Shown here: in pieces, positions 1 to 8,211 of the stretch
How positions within the stretch are numbered: position 1 is the first letter of the stretch
How the letters are laid out: each line of letters opens with the position of its first letter
From: an uncultured Clostridia bacterium
GTDB lineage: Bacteria > Bacillota > Clostridia > Christensenellales > UBA1242
Length of the DNA stretch: 12,626 nucleotides
NCBI GenBank assembly: GCA_944381255.1
Contig: CALWKL010000011.1
Coordinates: 1 to 12,626, forward strand
Direction of reading: 5' to 3'
Made by a program: the position numbers and the translations under genes
Notes under the pieces: model-generated
Told to the model about the DNA's origin: nothing
Seen by the model: only the letters and a program-made list of their open reading frames with translations
Database searches by the model: none

Positions 1-996
1 AGAATTATCTATCATTTAACTAGTAAAGAATTTAATGAATTAGTGAAAGTGCGAGATGGTGGCAAACTTGACAAAGTAATAGATGAATTAGAAAATGTTG
101 GTAAAATAAAGTATATTTGTCTTTATGACTCAAGGTATCCTAATAAATTACGCGAGTTAGATTACCCTCCATTTGTAGTTTATTATACAGGAGATTGGTC
201 TTTAGTAAATTACATAGGTATAGGAATAGTAGGCTCTAGAGTATGTACTCGTTATGGTAAGGAACAAACTGCAAAATTTGCGCACGAGTTGAGCTTAGCA
301 GGATACTGTATAGTAAGTGGATTGTCCGAAGGAGTCGATGCTATTGCTCATCAAGAGACTCTAGATTGTAATGGTAAGACTATAGCTGTGGTGGCTAACG
401 GTCTAAAGTCAGTTTACCCAGCGATAAATACTAACCTTGCTCGTGACATTGTAAAGAAAGGCGGACTAATACTTACAGAATTTTATCCAGATTATGTGCC
501 TAAAAATTTTGCCTTTGTACAGCGCAACCGAATAATTGCAGCGCTAAGTGAAGGAGTGCTGGTTACCGAGGCTCGTAAAGAAAGTGGCGCTCTGCATACT
601 GTTAATTTTGCAATTGATTTGGGTCGAAGGATTTTTGCAATACCTGGTAATATAAATAGTTTTGCTAGTGAAGGTACTAATGAACTTATAAAGAATTTTA
701 ATTCTGTATGTGTTACTAAACCCAGTGAGATTATTGATAGGGTAAGAGGCGATGAGTTATTAAGAGAAATCATCAATCAAAACCAACGACCTATTACGAA
801 AATTGATAAAATTGCCAATCTAAAACCTGAGGAACAGAAAGTTATCGATATAGTAGAACGTGATGACGCACATCTTGATGAAATTTCAAGAATTTTGAAA
901 ATTGATACCAAAAAGTTGCTCGTATTGTTGACAACAATGGAAATTCGTGGTTTAATTAAAAAGTTACCAGGTAACTATTATGGGAAAAAGGATTGA
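1..996 (+). CDS. dprA: DNA processing protein DprA/Smf (5' end cut by window)
   Basis: DprA binds incoming single-stranded DNA and loads RecA during natural transformation; it is also common in bacteria not known to be competent. The reading frame is open from base 1, so the true start lies upstream. About 331 codons are visible and perhaps 30-60 N-terminal residues are missing. The Rossmann-like core begins at GIVGSR (visible residues 75-80). It continues through the family signatures SGLSEGVDAIAH, the QRNRIIAALSEGVLVTEA block and the FAIPGNI segment. The last 55-60 residues, from LKPEEQKVIDIV on, form the winged-helix domain often found at the C-terminus. A GTG at 43 could be read as a start, but the preceding codons match DprA-like sequence, so I treat it as internal. 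The gene heads the dprA-topA-trmFO order known from Bacillota. Confidence 0.95.
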   Translation, partial: RIIYHLTSKEFNELVKVRDGGKLDKVIDELENVGKIKYICLYDSRYPNKLRELDYPPFVVYYTGDWSLVNYIGIGIVGSRVCTRYGKEQTAKFAHELSLAGYCIVSGLSEGVDAIAHQETLDCNGKTIAVVANGLKSVYPAINTNLARDIVKKGGLILTEFYPDYVPKNFAFVQRNRIIAALSEGVLVTEARKESGALHTVNFAIDLGRRIFAIPGNINSFASEGTNELIKNFNSVCVTKPSEIIDRVRGDELLREIINQNQRPITKIDKIANLKPEEQKVIDIVERDDAHLDEISRILKIDTKKLLVLLTTMEIRGLIKKLPGNYYGKKD

Positions 997-998
997 CT

Positions 999-1076
999 AT
1001 GTTAAATTCAATATTAATGACATTTCTTGTGCTACTAGGTGGCTTTTGGCTCCTAAAAATCATCGCTGGGAAGTAA
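999..1076 (+). CDS. putative 25-residue single-pass membrane peptide
   Basis: This small ORF starts two bases after the dprA stop and ends 30 bases before topA. Its ATG is preceded by AAGGA at 988-992, inside the dprA 3' end, with six bases of spacing. The translation is MLNSILMTFL, then VLLGGFWLLK, then IIAGK. About 18 uncharged, mostly hydrophobic residues precede the first Lys, and the last six residues hold two Lys, as expected for a short membrane-spanning peptide with a positive tail. I do not recognise a family. The Shine-Dalgarno spacing, composition and operon position support translation. At 25 codons chance cannot be excluded, and it may act only as a translated spacer coupling dprA to topA. 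Confidence 0.45.
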   Translation: MLNSILMTFLVLLGGFWLLKIIAGK

Positions 1077-1106
1077 GACTATTTTGGGAGTTAGATAGGA
1101 GGTAAT

Positions 1107-3284
1107 ATGAAATTAGTTGTTATCGAAGGTCCAGGAAAAAGAGCAACTATTAAAAAATATTTGGGCAAAGACTATGAGGTTTTTGCTACTGTCGGACATG
1201 TACGAGATTTACCAGTACATGGTTTTGGAGTAGATGTAAATAATAACTATAATCCAAAGTATGAGATTTTGCCTGATAAAAAAGAGGTGGTCAAATCTCT
1301 AAAAGAAACTGCAAGTAAGGCTGATACTATTTTACTCGCAACCGACCCAGACCGTGAAGGAGAGGCAATTTCTTGGCATGTGGCTAATGTATTGGGGCTT
1401 AATCCAAATGATCATGTGCGTATAGAATTCAATGAAATTTCCAAGAATGCTGTGCAAAAGGCGATTCAGTCTCCTCGAGCAATCGACTTAAGACTAGTCG
1501 ATGCACAACAAGCGAGAAGAGTGCTAGACCGTATTGTAGGTTACAAACTTTCGCCTATACTATGCCGTAAGATTCAGCCAAAACTGAGTGCAGGTCGTGT
1601 ACAGTCTGTTACTTTGAAATTAGTAGTGGATAGAGAGCGTGAGAGAGAAAATTTTAAGCCAGAAGAATCGTGGAGTATAGTAGCCACTATAAAAAAGCTA
1701 GAGGGAAGTACTAAGACTTTTAAGGCGACATTATTTAGTAAAGCTGGCAAAAAAATTAAAATTAGTAATGCAACGCAAAAAGATGCTCTATTAACTGATA
1801 TCGAAGGACAAGAGTGGCATATATCAAACATTAAAAAGAACATCACTCATTCACATGCTCCAGCGCCGTATATTACTAGTAGTATGCAACAAGATGCTCT
1901 CAATAAACTAGGAATGAACCTAAAGCGAACTACTCGTGCTGCTCAAGACTTGTATGAAGGTGTGGAGATAGCAGGACATGGTAAGACTGCGCTTATTACG
2001 TATATTCGTACTGATTCTGTAAGAGTGTCTCCTGAAGCTATGGCTATGGCAAAAGATTATATCTTATCAAAATTTGGTAAAGAATATTATCCAGATACTC
2101 CTAATGTATATAGATCAAAAAAATCTGCTCAAGATGCTCACGAGGCTATTCGTCCAATTTATATAGATATTACACCAGAAAGTGTCAAGAGTAGTCTTTC
2201 TGAAGACAATTATAAACTTTACAAATTAGTATATGAGAGATTTTTGGCTAGTCAAATGAGTGATGCAACGTACGATTCTGTATCTGTCGATGTATCAGTA
2301 AAAGATTATATTTTCCGAGCAACTGGCAAGACTCCAGTTTTCCCAGGTTACACAATTCTATATCAAGATTATGTCGCAAAGGACAAAGATGCAGAAGAAG
2401 ATGATCAAGCACACATTCCACCACTATCTGAGGGCGAAATAGTGCAAAACAAAGGTATCAAGGCTGACCAAAAATTTACTAAGCCACCAGCTAGGTATAC
2501 CGAAGCAAGCCTAGTAAAGACCATGGAAGAAAAGGGTATAGGTAGACCTGCTACATACACCCCTACAATCACTGTTTTATTCAATCGTAAATACGTGGTA
2601 AGTGAGAAAAAATTTATAAAGCCTACCGAGTTAGGCTTCGCTGTAACCGATTTGCTTGTTTCACATTTTCCTGACATTATGAATATAGGTTTTACTGCCG
2701 ATATGGAATCTGATTTAGATAAAATAGCAGATGGAGAGAAGCAGTGGCAACAAGTTATAGATACTTTTTATCAAGATTTCAAAAAGGAAATGGAGGCCGC
2801 TGGTGAAGCATTGCGTGGCGAGGTAGAGGAAACTGATGAGATTTGCGAAAAATGTGGTAGCCCTATGGTAATCCGTACAGGTAGATATGGCAAATTCTTG
2901 GCATGCAGTAACTTCCCAAAATGCAAAAATATTAAAAATATTGCTGATGAGAATAACGCTAGTCAAGAAGTAGAGGAGACTGATGAGATTTGTCCAGAAT
3001 GTGGACACAAATTAGTGATTAGACCAGGTAAATATGGTAAGTTTTTTGCTTGTAGCAACTACCCTACTTGTACATACAAAAGGAATATGAAGGGTTCTGC
3101 TCCAGTAGAGACTGATATAGTATGTGATAAATGTGGACACAAAATGTTAGAGCGTACAAGTAAATATGGTAAATTCCTCGCTTGTAGCAATTATCCAAAA
3201 TGTAAAAATATTATGTCTATTCCAAAAGATTTAAAAAATTCGGAGGGGACTGATACAAAGGGGGATAACGGTGCCCAAGGTTAA
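1107..3284 (+). CDS. topA: DNA topoisomerase I (type IA, TopA)
   Basis: TopA relaxes negative supercoils by single-strand passage, using a transient 5'-phosphotyrosine link. The N-terminal Toprim domain holds the catalytic Glu7 in VVIEGPGK and the acidic triad region ATDPDREGE (Asp80, Asp82, Glu84). The active-site Tyr299 lies in ITYIRTDS. The C-terminus carries three four-Cys zinc-ribbon repeats starting at Cys580, Cys629 and Cys673, each of the form CxxCG, about 15 residues, then GKF.ACSN(F/Y)P.C. They are separated by similar linkers (VEETDEIC twice, then VETDIVC). The 725-residue length is normal for a zinc-ribbon-bearing bacterial TopA. The start is ATG 1107 behind AGGAGGT (1097-1103). 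The gene sits in the order dprA, small ORF, topA, trmFO, and its end overlaps trmFO by 14 bases. Confidence 0.97.
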   Translation: MKLVVIEGPGKRATIKKYLGKDYEVFATVGHVRDLPVHGFGVDVNNNYNPKYEILPDKKEVVKSLKETASKADTILLATDPDREGEAISWHVANVLGLNPNDHVRIEFNEISKNAVQKAIQSPRAIDLRLVDAQQARRVLDRIVGYKLSPILCRKIQPKLSAGRVQSVTLKLVVDRERERENFKPEESWSIVATIKKLEGSTKTFKATLFSKAGKKIKISNATQKDALLTDIEGQEWHISNIKKNITHSHAPAPYITSSMQQDALNKLGMNLKRTTRAAQDLYEGVEIAGHGKTALITYIRTDSVRVSPEAMAMAKDYILSKFGKEYYPDTPNVYRSKKSAQDAHEAIRPIYIDITPESVKSSLSEDNYKLYKLVYERFLASQMSDATYDSVSVDVSVKDYIFRATGKTPVFPGYTILYQDYVAKDKDAEEDDQAHIPPLSEGEIVQNKGIKADQKFTKPPARYTEASLVKTMEEKGIGRPATYTPTITVLFNRKYVVSEKKFIKPTELGFAVTDLLVSHFPDIMNIGFTADMESDLDKIADGEKQWQQVIDTFYQDFKKEMEAAGEALRGEVEETDEICEKCGSPMVIRTGRYGKFLACSNFPKCKNIKNIADENNASQEVEETDEICPECGHKLVIRPGKYGKFFACSNYPTCTYKRNMKGSAPVETDIVCDKCGHKMLERTSKYGKFLACSNYPKCKNIMSIPKDLKNSEGTDTKGDNGAQG

Positions 3285-4533
3285 TGTAATAGGTGCAGGA
3301 CTCGCAGGTTGTGAAGCGGCACTTCGTTTGGCTCGAGCAGGTATTGCTGTTGATTTGTACGAGATGAAGCCAAATAAATTCACTCCGGCACATCACAACC
3401 CTAATTTTGCAGAACTTGTCTGCTCTAATTCTTTTAAATCAGATACTTTGGAGTTCGCTACTGGGGTATTAAAGGCAGAACTTCGTATGCTTGATTGCGC
3501 ACTTTTGGCTATTGCTGATGAGGTCGCTTTGCCTTCTACACAGGCCCTCACTGTAGACCGTGAAAAATTTAGTCAATTAGTAACTCAGAGTGTCAAGCAA
3601 GAACCTCTAATTACTGTTTTTTCTCAAGAGGTTAGTGAATTTGACTTAAATGCACCTACAATTATCGCTACAGGACCGCTGTGTAGTGATGCACTGACCA
3701 CTTTTTTAGGCGATTTGATAGGCGAAAAACTTTATTTTTATGATGCTGTAGCACCTATTGTAAGTAGGGATAGTTTAGATTTTTCTTATTGTTATGAAGC
3801 AGATGATGGTTATATAAATTGCCCGCTAAACCGTGAAGAATATCTAACTTTTTGTAGGTCTTTACAAGATGCAGAACGAATAAAACTGCACGATTTTGAA
3901 CGAGAGATTAACTTCGAATCTTGCTTGCCTATCGAGGTAATGGCTCGTAGAGGGGAAGATGTCATGCGTTGTGGCCCTATGAAGCCTAATCCCAAATTTG
4001 ATAATGGAGCGTATGCTGTCGTGCAGTTGCGTAAGGAAAATATTGAGGGAAGTATGCTAAATCTTGTGGGGTTCCAGACTAATTTAACTTTCCCTGAGCA
4101 ACGCAGAGTCTTTTCTCTAATACCTGCTCTTAAGAATGCTGAGTGGTTGCGCTTTGGTGTGATGCACCGCAATACTTATATCAATGCACCTAAATATTTA
4201 AATAAGTTTTTTCAGCTCAAAACTCACCCTAATATTTTTTTCGCAGGCCAGATTAGTGGAGTAGAAGGATATATAGAATCTGTCGCAAGTGGTTTACTTT
4301 GTGCAATTAATATGATAAAATATATCCGCGGTCTACCATTATTGGATTTTGGTACAGATACCTGCCTAGGGGCTCTGCAAAATTATTTATTGTGTGGGAA
4401 CATTAATAATTTTCAACCAATGCACATAAATTGGGGATTGCTAAAGCCAATAGATGCTCCAAAGAAAGAGAAAAAATCTCGTTTGGCAGAGCGTGCGTTG
4501 GCAAAAATTGCTGTGTTAAAGGAGGACTTATGA
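3271..4533 (+). CDS. trmFO: methylenetetrahydrofolate-tRNA-(uracil-5-)-methyltransferase TrmFO
   Basis: TrmFO is the folate- and FAD-dependent enzyme that makes 5-methyluridine at position 54 of the tRNA T-loop in many Bacillota. The N-terminus has the FAD-binding GAGLAGCEAA motif (from residue 8). LVCSNSFKS contains Cys51 and DVMRCGPMKP contains Cys234; these most likely correspond to the two functional cysteines of the family. The C-terminal SGVEGYIESVASG is the second flavin-binding signature. The length is 420 residues against a usual 430-440. The start is GTG 3271, inside the topA coding end, behind AAAGGGGG (3257-3264). Its stop TGA overlaps the hslV ATG as ATGA. In B. subtilis xerC follows this gene; here hslV follows directly. 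Confidence 0.96.
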   Translation: MPKVNVIGAGLAGCEAALRLARAGIAVDLYEMKPNKFTPAHHNPNFAELVCSNSFKSDTLEFATGVLKAELRMLDCALLAIADEVALPSTQALTVDREKFSQLVTQSVKQEPLITVFSQEVSEFDLNAPTIIATGPLCSDALTTFLGDLIGEKLYFYDAVAPIVSRDSLDFSYCYEADDGYINCPLNREEYLTFCRSLQDAERIKLHDFEREINFESCLPIEVMARRGEDVMRCGPMKPNPKFDNGAYAVVQLRKENIEGSMLNLVGFQTNLTFPEQRRVFSLIPALKNAEWLRFGVMHRNTYINAPKYLNKFFQLKTHPNIFFAGQISGVEGYIESVASGLLCAINMIKYIRGLPLLDFGTDTCLGALQNYLLCGNINNFQPMHINWGLLKPIDAPKKEKKSRLAERALAKIAVLKEDL

Positions 4534-5069
4534 ACAGTATGATAGGTACTACCATAGTAGCATGCCGTAGAAATGGCAAAACTGTTATTGGGGCAGATAG
4601 CCAAGCTACTCTAGATACTATGGTATTTAAAGATGGTGTAAAAAAATTACACCGAATATATAATGATAAAGTTATTGTAGGTATGGCTGGAGTAGTGAGC
4701 CACAACTTAGCTGTTTTGCGCTTGCTAGAAGAGAATCTTAACAAATACTCAGGTAATCTCCAAAGAGCTTTGGTAGAGATTTCTAATAACTGGCAAAATG
4801 CAAATGCGATACACCCAAACCTTGAAGTTATGATGGTTATAGCAGACAAAGATGATATATTTATCTTTATGGGTGATGGTATGGTGGTGCGCCCAAGTGA
4901 AGATTTTACTTCAGTAGGCTCAGGTAGTCACTATGCTTTGGGCGCATTGCGTGCCTTGTACGACAATACCAAGATGTCTGCACGAGAGATAGCAGAGAAA
5001 GCACTAGACGTGGCAGGAGATTATTGTATTTATACCAACAAACACTTTTTCTTCGAGGAGGTAATGTAG
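4530..5069 (+). CDS. hslV: ATP-dependent protease peptidase subunit HslV (ClpQ)
   Basis: HslV is the proteasome-like N-terminal-nucleophile peptidase that assembles as stacked hexamers and is activated by HslU. With the start at 4530 it has 179 residues, typical for the family. The sequence begins MNSMIG-TTIVACRR, so removal of a six-residue propeptide would expose Thr7 as the catalytic nucleophile; B. subtilis ClpQ uses Ser instead. GADSQATLDTMVFKDGVKKL and the late GSGSHYALGALRAL segment are conserved HslV blocks. The start is set by AAAGGAGG at 4518-4525, four bases upstream, and by the ATGA overlap with trmFO. The frame stays open upstream to 4431, but that part overlaps trmFO and has no ribosome binding site. 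ATG 4539 is a weaker alternative. hslU begins on the next base after the stop. Confidence 0.95.
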   Translation: MNSMIGTTIVACRRNGKTVIGADSQATLDTMVFKDGVKKLHRIYNDKVIVGMAGVVSHNLAVLRLLEENLNKYSGNLQRALVEISNNWQNANAIHPNLEVMMVIADKDDIFIFMGDGMVVRPSEDFTSVGSGSHYALGALRALYDNTKMSAREIAEKALDVAGDYCIYTNKHFFFEEVM

Positions 5070-6440
5070 ATGGAATTGATGACTCCAAAAGAAATTGTAG
5101 CAGAACTCGATAAGTACATTATTGGGCAAGATAGAGCGAAGCGTGCTGTAGCGGTCGCTTTGAGAAATCGCTATCGTAGGAGTAAGTTGCCTAGTAATCT
5201 TCGTGAGGATATAACTCCAAAAAACATTTTGATGAAAGGCCCTACTGGTGTAGGTAAGACAGAAATTGCACGAAGATTAGCTAAAATTGTCAAAGCACCT
5301 TTTGTAAAGGTAGAGGCTACCAAGTATACCGAGGTCGGTTACGTAGGTAGAGATGTGGAGAGTATGATTCGTGATTTAGTAGAAACTTCTATTAGATTGG
5401 TGCGCGATGAAAAGTTTGAAGAAGTTAAGGCAACTGCAACTAACAATGCTAACAAAAGAATTAGGGATATGCTATTGCGTACCCAAAAGCCGAGTGGCTC
5501 TAGTGCTACTAGCACACAGTCAAACAAAGTCGATGAAAACACTGTAGAAATAGTCGTTGAAGACAATACAAAGAAGAATTCAGAAGCTTTGTTAAAAGAG
5601 GTAGAAGAGGGTATCCATGACCAAGACCTTATAGAAGTAGAAGTTACCGAAGCGCCTAAAATGATAGAAATAATTCCTGGCGCTCCTGATGCCAACATTA
5701 GTGATATGTTCGGGGGCTTATTCCCAAAGCGCAAGAAGTTGCGTAAAATTACAGTAGAGCAAGCAAGACGCAACTTTGTAAACGAGGAGAGTAATAGGCT
5801 AATCGATATGGACGCTGTCAATGAAGAAGGTATCCGCCGTGCAGAGCAGGAAGGAATTATATTTATCGATGAAATTGACAAAATCGCTATGGCTAGAGGA
5901 AATGGCAATGGCCCAGATGTATCTCGTGAGGGTGTACAACGTGATATTCTTCCTTTTGTCGAGGGGTGTACGGTAAATACAAAATATGGGTTAATTAAGA
6001 CAGATTATATTTTATTCATTGCTGCGGGTGCATTTCATATAGCAAAAGTTGAAGATTTAATTCCAGAATTGCAAGGTCGTTTTCCTATTAGAGTTGAGTT
6101 GGACAATTTGACTGCAAAAGATTTTTACAATATTTTGACTCAGCCTAAGAATGCGATTACTATGCAACAGGCAGAATTACTAAAAGTAGACAATATTGAC
6201 TTGCAATTTGAAAAAGAGGCACTACAGGAGATAGCAAGAATTGCAGAACTTGAGAATGAAAATCATGAGAATATAGGAGCTAGGCGTCTACACACCATCA
6301 TGGAATCTTTGCTAGATGAGATTAGCTTTGAGGCCGATGGTAATTATCCAATTAGCAAAGTGGTAATTACCAAAGACTTGGTACAAAAAGTCCTAGGTCC
6401 TACTGTTGAAAAATACGATATCACTAGATATATTATGTAA
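5070..6440 (+). CDS. hslU: ATP-dependent protease ATPase subunit HslU (ClpY)
   Basis: HslU is the AAA+ unfoldase ring that recognises substrates and feeds them to HslV. Walker A is GPTGVGKTE (Lys63, Thr64), the substrate-gripping pore loop is GYVG (residues 90-93), and Walker B is IIFIDEIDKI (Asp267, Glu268). The sensor-2 helix is GARRLHTIMESLLDEISFEA. The inserted I domain lies roughly between residues 110 and 250 and includes a Ser/Thr/Asn-rich and acidic stretch around residues 140-200, its most variable part. The C-terminus DITRYIM matches the conserved tail that docks into HslV to activate it. The ATG directly follows the hslV TAG, with AGGAGGT at 5056-5062 inside the hslV end, so the two subunits are translationally linked. 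codY, the usual next gene in Bacillus, is not here. Confidence 0.97.
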   Translation: MELMTPKEIVAELDKYIIGQDRAKRAVAVALRNRYRRSKLPSNLREDITPKNILMKGPTGVGKTEIARRLAKIVKAPFVKVEATKYTEVGYVGRDVESMIRDLVETSIRLVRDEKFEEVKATATNNANKRIRDMLLRTQKPSGSSATSTQSNKVDENTVEIVVEDNTKKNSEALLKEVEEGIHDQDLIEVEVTEAPKMIEIIPGAPDANISDMFGGLFPKRKKLRKITVEQARRNFVNEESNRLIDMDAVNEEGIRRAEQEGIIFIDEIDKIAMARGNGNGPDVSREGVQRDILPFVEGCTVNTKYGLIKTDYILFIAAGAFHIAKVEDLIPELQGRFPIRVELDNLTAKDFYNILTQPKNAITMQQAELLKVDNIDLQFEKEALQEIARIAELENENHENIGARRLHTIMESLLDEISFEADGNYPISKVVITKDLVQKVLGPTVEKYDITRYIM

Positions 6441-6456
6441 TAATTTGAGGGGAAAT

Positions 6457-7704
6457 ATGAGTAACAATACCACTCCAGTAAGGGGTACAAAAGATTACTT
6501 GCCTAGAGAAATGGCTGTGCGTGAAGAGGTTAAGTCGATTATCCTTAAAACCTACAAGAGTTTTGGCTTTTTAGAGATTGGTACGCCTGTGCTAGAAGAT
6601 ATAGACAATTTGTTAGGTAGTGATGGTGGTGATAACTTAAAACTTATCTTCAAAGTGCTAAAACGAGGAGAAAAGTTAGACCTGACCAAGCCAAACTTAA
6701 CTGAACGCGACATTGTAGATATTGGGTTAAAGTATGACCAGACAGTTCCGTTAGCTCGTATGTATGCTAACAATCAAAATGAATTGCCTACGCCTTTTAA
6801 GTCTATTCAAATAGATTATTCCTTTAGAGCGGATAGACCTCAGTTAGGTCGTAATCGACAGTTTACGCAATGTGATATTGACATTTTGGGCGATTCTAGT
6901 ATCAATGCAGAGATAGATATTCTAAATACTACTGCCAAGACTTTTGAAGCACTTGGATTTACTGGAATTGTGGCAAAAGTTAATGATAGGCGAATACTTT
7001 CCGACTTGATTCGTAAAATCGGCTTTGAGGAAAGCGAAGAGAAGGAAATATGTATCTGTCTAGACAAGCTAGATAAACTCGGGCTAGATGGTGTGAGTGC
7101 AGAAATGATATCCAAGGGTTTTGATGCTAGCAAAGTTGCATCTCTACTTAATAATATTGAGAGGATAAAGACATCAGGTAATAATTTTGCCTCAGTGTTA
7201 GCAGAGCTTGGAGTGCGTGCCGAAGTAATAGACAGTGTAGTAAATATTTTAAATAGTGTAAATTCTTTGGCTACAGATAAATTTAATGCGATTTTTGATA
7301 TATCAATAGTGCGAGGACAAAACTATTATACTGGTCTAGTTTATGAGTTTTATCTTGATGGTATGAGTGGTGCTTGTGCTGGTGGTGGCCGTTATGATAA
7401 TATGATAGGTAAGTGGCTAGGTAAACCTGTGCCAGCTGTTGGCTTGGGGTTGGGGTTTGAGCCGACCTACCTATTATTTGCAGAAAAGAACCTATCACGG
7501 AACAATACTCAGGCTTTGGCTGTACTTTATAATCCAGATGATAATTTTGTTGAAGTACTCAAGTTTGTGCAATCTGTAAACAAGGAGTCAGTGGCTTCTG
7601 CAATACAGGCAAAGAAAAATATGACTCACCAGCTTGATTTGTTAAAGCAAAATGGTTTTACGCATTTTTGTTTATTCCGTGATAAAATAATTAAAAAAAT
7701 TTAG
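6457..7704 (+). CDS. hisS: histidyl-tRNA synthetase-like class II enzyme, motif 3 altered
   Basis: HisRS charges tRNA-His with histidine. Class II hallmarks are PVRGTKDYLP at the N-terminus, LKYDQTVPLARMYA (similar to the LRYDLTVP form of eukaryotic-type HisRS), motif 2 FRADRPQLGRNRQF (Phe123-Arg124 onward), the histidine-specific IVRGQNYYTG (Arg286) and GGGRYDNMIG (309-318). Motif 3 usually reads G.GFER; here it reads GLGFEPT, with Pro336 where the ATP-binding Arg is expected. The anticodon-binding domain is also short, ending soon after HFCLFRD. The length is 415 residues. The start is ATG 6457 behind GAGGGGAA; an in-frame ATG at 6406 lies inside hslU and was rejected. It could be a working HisRS of a divergent clade, a paralogue with another role (as HisZ is), or a sequence variant, since one base change would restore Arg. 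Confidence 0.85.
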   Translation: MSNNTTPVRGTKDYLPREMAVREEVKSIILKTYKSFGFLEIGTPVLEDIDNLLGSDGGDNLKLIFKVLKRGEKLDLTKPNLTERDIVDIGLKYDQTVPLARMYANNQNELPTPFKSIQIDYSFRADRPQLGRNRQFTQCDIDILGDSSINAEIDILNTTAKTFEALGFTGIVAKVNDRRILSDLIRKIGFEESEEKEICICLDKLDKLGLDGVSAEMISKGFDASKVASLLNNIERIKTSGNNFASVLAELGVRAEVIDSVVNILNSVNSLATDKFNAIFDISIVRGQNYYTGLVYEFYLDGMSGACAGGGRYDNMIGKWLGKPVPAVGLGLGFEPTYLLFAEKNLSRNNTQALAVLYNPDDNFVEVLKFVQSVNKESVASAIQAKKNMTHQLDLLKQNGFTHFCLFRDKIIKKI

Positions 7705-7712
7705 TGTAAGAT

Positions 7713-7741
7713 TTGCGTATTTTTATTTAATTTGGTATAAT
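7713..7741 (+). promoter_or_regulatory. sigma-A-type promoter for thioredoxin gene
   Basis: A -35-like TTGCGT (7713-7718) is separated by 17 bases from a perfect TATAAT (7736-7741) that carries the extended -10 TG (TGGTATAAT). Transcription would start near 7748, leaving a leader of about 20 bases. Confidence 0.75.
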
Positions 7742-7767
7742 AACTACTATAAAAAGGAGAGAATAAA

Positions 7768-8082
7768 ATGGCAATTATACATGTAACTCAAGATAATTTT
7801 AAAGAGTTAATCAATGGTGATAAATTAGTCTTGGTTGACTTCTTCGCTAATTGGTGTGGCCCTTGCAAAATGCTTGGACCTATTGTAGAGCAGGTGTCAA
7901 ACGAGCGTGATGACTGCATCATTGCAAAATGTGATGTTGATGAATGTGGTGCAATTGCACAGCAATATGGCATCATGAGTATTCCAACAATGATATTGTT
8001 TAAGAATGGTGTCGAGGTTGAGCGCGACATTGGATTGAAAACCAAAGACCGTGTGGAAGAACTGATAAATACTAATTTATAA
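7768..8082 (+). CDS. trxA: thioredoxin
   Basis: This is a small cytoplasmic dithiol-disulfide oxidoreductase that reduces protein disulfides and is itself normally recycled by a thioredoxin reductase. At 104 residues it is a single thioredoxin fold with the classical active site WCGPC (residues 29-33) and the cis-proline Pro73 in SIPTM. Three further cysteines (Cys50, Cys55, Cys60) lie between these motifs, two of them in CDVDEC. The ATG has AAGGAGA at 7754-7760, seven bases upstream. It forms a one-gene unit between its own promoter and a strong intrinsic terminator. No reductase gene is in the window. It is next to the cysteine desulfurase gene but separated from it by the terminator and a new promoter. 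Confidence 0.96.
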   Translation: MAIIHVTQDNFKELINGDKLVLVDFFANWCGPCKMLGPIVEQVSNERDDCIIAKCDVDECGAIAQQYGIMSIPTMILFKNGVEVERDIGLKTKDRVEELINTNL

Positions 8083-8088
8083 GTATTC

Positions 8089-8116
8089 AAAGTGGCTATC
8101 TTTAGCCACTTTTTTA
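8089..8116 (+). terminator. intrinsic terminator after trxA
   Basis: A ten-base stem AAAGTGGCTA (8089-8098) pairs with TAGCCACTTT (8103-8112) around a TCTT loop and is followed by T residues to 8115. It begins seven bases after the trxA stop. Confidence 0.93.
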
Positions 8117-8127
8117 TTTATATGATA

Positions 8128-8156
8128 TTGACACATTGCCTTTATCGTGGTATAAT
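8128..8156 (+). promoter_or_regulatory. consensus sigma-A promoter for the nifS operon
   Basis: TTGACA (8128-8133), a 17-base spacer and TATAAT (8151-8156) match the consensus exactly, and TGG before the -10 box gives an extended -10. Transcription should start near 8163, about 49 bases before nifS. I see no convincing palindromic operator overlapping it, so regulation by an Rrf2/IscR-type repressor cannot be claimed from the sequence. Confidence 0.9.
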
Positions 8157-8211
8157 AACAGTACTTTGAGAGTCCGTATAGAGTTTATATAAAATAAAAA
8201 AGGAGATAAGT

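Noticed and set aside
5339..5908. 189-codon minus-strand frame opposite hslU
   Set aside because: Low-complexity Ser/Leu/Ile translation opposite a well-conserved gene, with no recognisable motif.
6406..6456. N-terminal extension of the HisRS-like gene from an upstream ATG
   Set aside because: It overlaps the hslU C-terminal codons and lacks a ribosome binding site; GAGGGGAA supports ATG 6457, where the family sequence begins.
8157..8200. Possible IscR/Rrf2 operator downstream of the nifS promoter
   Set aside because: GAGAGTCC and TAGAGTTTAT suggested half-sites, but no palindrome of the expected spacing can be drawn.
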